From the NCBI RefSeq assembly GCF_012927265.1, contig NZ_JABBGF010000001.1:248001-312000 (forward strand): 64,000 bases of DNA, in the 5' to 3' direction. The stretch comes from Chryseobacterium cheonjiense. Lineage in GTDB: Bacteria > Bacteroidota > Bacteroidia > Flavobacteriales > Weeksellaceae. A model generated the notes under the pieces. It was not told where the DNA came from and ran no database searches. It saw nothing but the letters and a program-made list of their open reading frames with translations. Numbering within the stretch: position 1 is the stretch's first letter; each line of letters starts with the position of its first letter. Of this stretch, positions 62,092 through 64,000 are shown piece after piece. The translations under genes were made by a program, and so were the position numbers.

Positions 62092-63393
62092 ATGCGTACA
62101 AAATCGGTAGGGAAGAAGAAAATCAATGTAGTAACGCTTGGGTGTTCCAAGAATGTTTATGACTCTGAAGTTTTGATGAGCCAGCTCAAAGCCAATGGTA
62201 AAGAGGTGGTTCACGAAGACAAAGGAGATATTGTAGTAATCAATACCTGCGGATTTATAGACAACGCTAAAGAAGAATCTATCAATACCATTCTGGATTA
62301 TGTGGAGGCAAAAAACAGGGGAGAGGTAGAAAAAGTATTTGTTACGGGATGTCTTTCGGAGCGCTACAAACCGGATTTGATAAGAGAAATTCCTGATGTA
62401 GATCAATATTTTGGGACCAGAGATCTTCCTATTTTGCTTAAGCATCTTGGAGCAGATTACAAACATGAGCTGGTCGGAGAACGTTTGACAACAACTCCGA
62501 AACATTACGCATACCTTAAAATTTCTGAAGGCTGCGACAGGCCCTGCTCGTTCTGTGCAATTCCTCTCATGAGAGGTGGCCACGTTTCCACACCGATCGA
62601 AAAACTTGTTCTAGAAGCTCAAAAGCTTGCTAAAAAAGGGACGAAAGAACTGATTCTTATTGCGCAGGACCTTACGTACTATGGATTGGATATTTATAAA
62701 AGACGTGCATTGGGCGATTTACTAAAAGAATTGGTAAAAGTAGAAGGAATTGAATGGATTCGTCTTCACTATGCTTTTCCAAGCGGCTTTCCGGAGGATG
62801 TTTTGGATATCATCAGAGAAGAACCGAAAGTTTGTAACTATATTGACATTCCTCTTCAGCATATCAATTCGGAGCTGTTGAAATCTATGAAAAGAGGAAC
62901 CACCCATGAAAAAACGGATGCGCTTCTGGGAAAATTCAGGGAAAAAGTTCCGGATATGGCCATCCGTACAACTCTTATCGTTGGCTATCCGGGAGAAACG
63001 GAAGAAATTTTTCAGGAATTGAAAGATTGGGTAAGAGAACAAAAATTCGACAGGCTCGGATGTTTTACCTACTCTCATGAAGAAAATACCGGTGCTTATG
63101 TGCTGGAAGATAATATTCCGCAGGAAGTTAAAGAAGCCCGAGTAGAAGAGATCATGGAAATTCAGTCGCAGATTTCATGGGAAAAGAACCAGGAGAAGAT
63201 AGGGAAGGTATACCGTTGTATTTTCGACCGTAAAGAAGGGAATTATTTCGTAGGCAGAACAGAATATGATTCTCCAGATGTTGACAATACAGTCTTGGTG
63301 TCTGCAGAAAATACTTATATTTCTATCGGAGATTTTGCAGAAGTTAAAATAACATCAGCTGAAGAATTTGACCTTTATGGTGAATTGATATAA
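62092..63393 (+). CDS. rimO: Ribosomal protein S12 methylthiotransferase
   Basis: 433 residues from the ATG at 62092, chosen because the promoter element lies inside the longer frame. Three domains: the N-terminal UPF0004 domain with three cluster cysteines (TLGCSKNVYDSE, INTCGFIDNA, VTGCLSERY), the radical-SAM core with C-x3-C-x2-C (GCDRPCSFCAIP), and a C-terminal TRAM domain (about 370-433). TLGCSKNxxDSE is the RimO wording, as opposed to MiaB. The enzyme adds a methylthio group to an aspartate of ribosomal protein S12. Confidence 0.96.
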   Translation: MRTKSVGKKKINVVTLGCSKNVYDSEVLMSQLKANGKEVVHEDKGDIVVINTCGFIDNAKEESINTILDYVEAKNRGEVEKVFVTGCLSERYKPDLIREIPDVDQYFGTRDLPILLKHLGADYKHELVGERLTTTPKHYAYLKISEGCDRPCSFCAIPLMRGGHVSTPIEKLVLEAQKLAKKGTKELILIAQDLTYYGLDIYKRRALGDLLKELVKVEGIEWIRLHYAFPSGFPEDVLDIIREEPKVCNYIDIPLQHINSELLKSMKRGTTHEKTDALLGKFREKVPDMAIRTTLIVGYPGETEEIFQELKDWVREQKFDRLGCFTYSHEENTGAYVLEDNIPQEVKEARVEEIMEIQSQISWEKNQEKIGKVYRCIFDRKEGNYFVGRTEYDSPDVDNTVLVSAENTYISIGDFAEVKITSAEEFDLYGELI

Positions 63394-63783
63394 AATATCA
63401 TTTTCAAAAGACTTAAAATAATTAACATTTGGTTACAATCTCCTGCTTACAGGGCCTGAACTTAATGTTGATTATTTTTTTTGAACCTATTTTAGAAGAT
63501 TAATTAAAACGTTTATCAAAACACTCAATATATAAGTAACTGATTTTTAGTATTTTATAATTGAAGATAAAACACTCAAAATATAGAATAGTTAAAAAAG
63601 TTAACTTTTGAGCTTTAATTTTAACGTTTTTTAACAATAGCATTTATAGTAATGATAATCAGATAGTTAAATAAATTATTAACATTAATTTAAGAGTTTA
63701 TTAACGTTTGTTAACTTTTCGAGTAGGCACTTTAGAAGATTCCTGATACATTTGCCCCGTCAAACAAATAAAAGTTCAAAGTG
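63394..63783. other. Intergenic region rimO-rlpA with repeated short motifs
   Basis: 390 bases without a gene. TTAACGTTTKTTAAC occurs twice (63621-63635 and 63701-63715), GTTAACTTTT twice (63600-63609 and 63710-63719), AAAACACTCAA twice (63518-63528 and 63569-63579) and TTTAGAAGATT twice (63491-63501 and 63731-63741). These look like binding sites in front of the rlpA-like gene. No RNA gene was seen. Confidence 0.5.
63747..63754 (+). promoter_or_regulatory. -7 element TACATTTG for the rlpA-like gene
   Basis: Perfect TAnnTTTG, 29 bases upstream of the start. Confidence 0.6.
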
Positions 63784-64000
63784 ATGAAAAGATTAATTCT
63801 CGTAATCATAATGATGATTTCAACCCTTGGTGTTTATTCGTTCAAAATGAATGCCATAGATGCGAAAAAAACAAGTTATGCATCGTACTACCACGATAAA
63901 TTTAACGGTAGAAAAACGGCCAGCGGAGAAATTTTCGATAACGCAAAGTTTACTGCAGCCAACAGAACGCTTCCTTTCGGAACAAATATTAAGGTAACGA
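63784..64000 (+). CDS. RlpA-like septal ring lytic transglycosylase, cut off by the window end
   Basis: 72 codons from the ATG at 63784 to the window end, without a stop. A signal peptide (MKRLILVIIMMISTLGVYSF) is followed by the start of a double-psi beta-barrel: SYASYYHDKFNGRKTASGEIFD and TAANRTLPFGTNIKV match RlpA proteins, whose barrel cleaves naked glycan strands in some bacteria. The catalytic aspartate region lies beyond the window. It has its own promoter and a leader region rich in short direct repeats. Confidence 0.85.
   Translation, partial: MKRLILVIIMMISTLGVYSFKMNAIDAKKTSYASYYHDKFNGRKTASGEIFDNAKFTAANRTLPFGTNIKVT

Noticed and set aside
1..64000. tRNA genes, insertion sequences, prophage or integrase genes
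   Set aside because: None was recognised in coding or intergenic sequence by eye. The polysaccharide locus has no flanking transposase or direct repeat that I can see.

Overview
The window looks like a chromosomal segment of a flavobacterium, most likely Chryseobacterium or a close relative in the Weeksellaceae. The evidence is low G+C, A-rich translation starts, about sixteen promoters carrying the Bacteroidetes -7 element TAnnTTTG, and gene types typical of the group (DUF1573 protein, short NrdA, Bacteroidetes-type export lipoprotein and tyrosine kinase). The genus is inferred from general resemblance, not from a marker gene.

Positions 1-30600 are mostly ordinary chromosome: a cut-off secreted protein, a two-gene regulator operon, a CDP-alcohol phosphotransferase, asnS, rpoN, an ECF sigma factor with a membrane protein, the RNase P RNA gene, ppk2, a DUF1573 protein, valS, several small metabolic genes, nrdB-nrdA, a MacAB-like ABC efflux operon, a GT39 glycosyltransferase, a thioredoxin-reductase-like flavoprotein, glyA and recX. 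Two adjacent heptanucleotide tandem arrays precede ppk2. GC-rich palindromes lie near 16.57 kb and 19.8 kb.

Positions 30904-61990 form one large Wzx/Wzy-type surface polysaccharide locus in two transcription blocks, split by a terminator at 48965-49003 and a new promoter at 49057. Block 1 holds a WbpM-like dehydratase, Wza- and Wzc-like export proteins, a UDP-HexNAc 6-dehydrogenase, an L-2-hydroxyglutarate oxidase, an aminotransferase, a fused E1 2-oxoacid dehydrogenase, a lipoyl domain/E3-binding-like/PglD-NeuD acyltransferase fusion, a WlbA-like 3-dehydrogenase, flippase, polymerase, a beta-helix protein and a glycosyltransferase. Block 2 holds a WbpG-like amidotransferase with HisH- and HisF-like partners, an AsnB-like protein, the CapE/CapF/CapG set for UDP-L-FucNAc with an inserted cupin, a second polymerase/ligase, a WbuB-like transferase, a WbpV-like reductase, the initiating WecA/WbpL-type transferase and rfbC. 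rimO and a cut-off rlpA-like gene follow.

Read together, the locus predicts a repeat unit of about three sugars: an initiating QuiNAc/FucNAc-type sugar, L-FucNAc, and a 2,3-diamino uronic acid carrying an amidino (and perhaps uronamide) group. The most unusual part is 37390-43830. The usual WbpD-type acetyl-CoA-dependent N-acyltransferase is absent. In its place is a dedicated TPP-dependent E1 and a lipoyl-carrying acyltransferase, which suggests that the acyl group comes from a 2-oxoacid through a swinging lipoyl arm rather than from acyl-CoA. The hydroxyglutarate oxidase would recycle the by-product of the WlbA-type step. This is a hypothesis from domain content and gene order.
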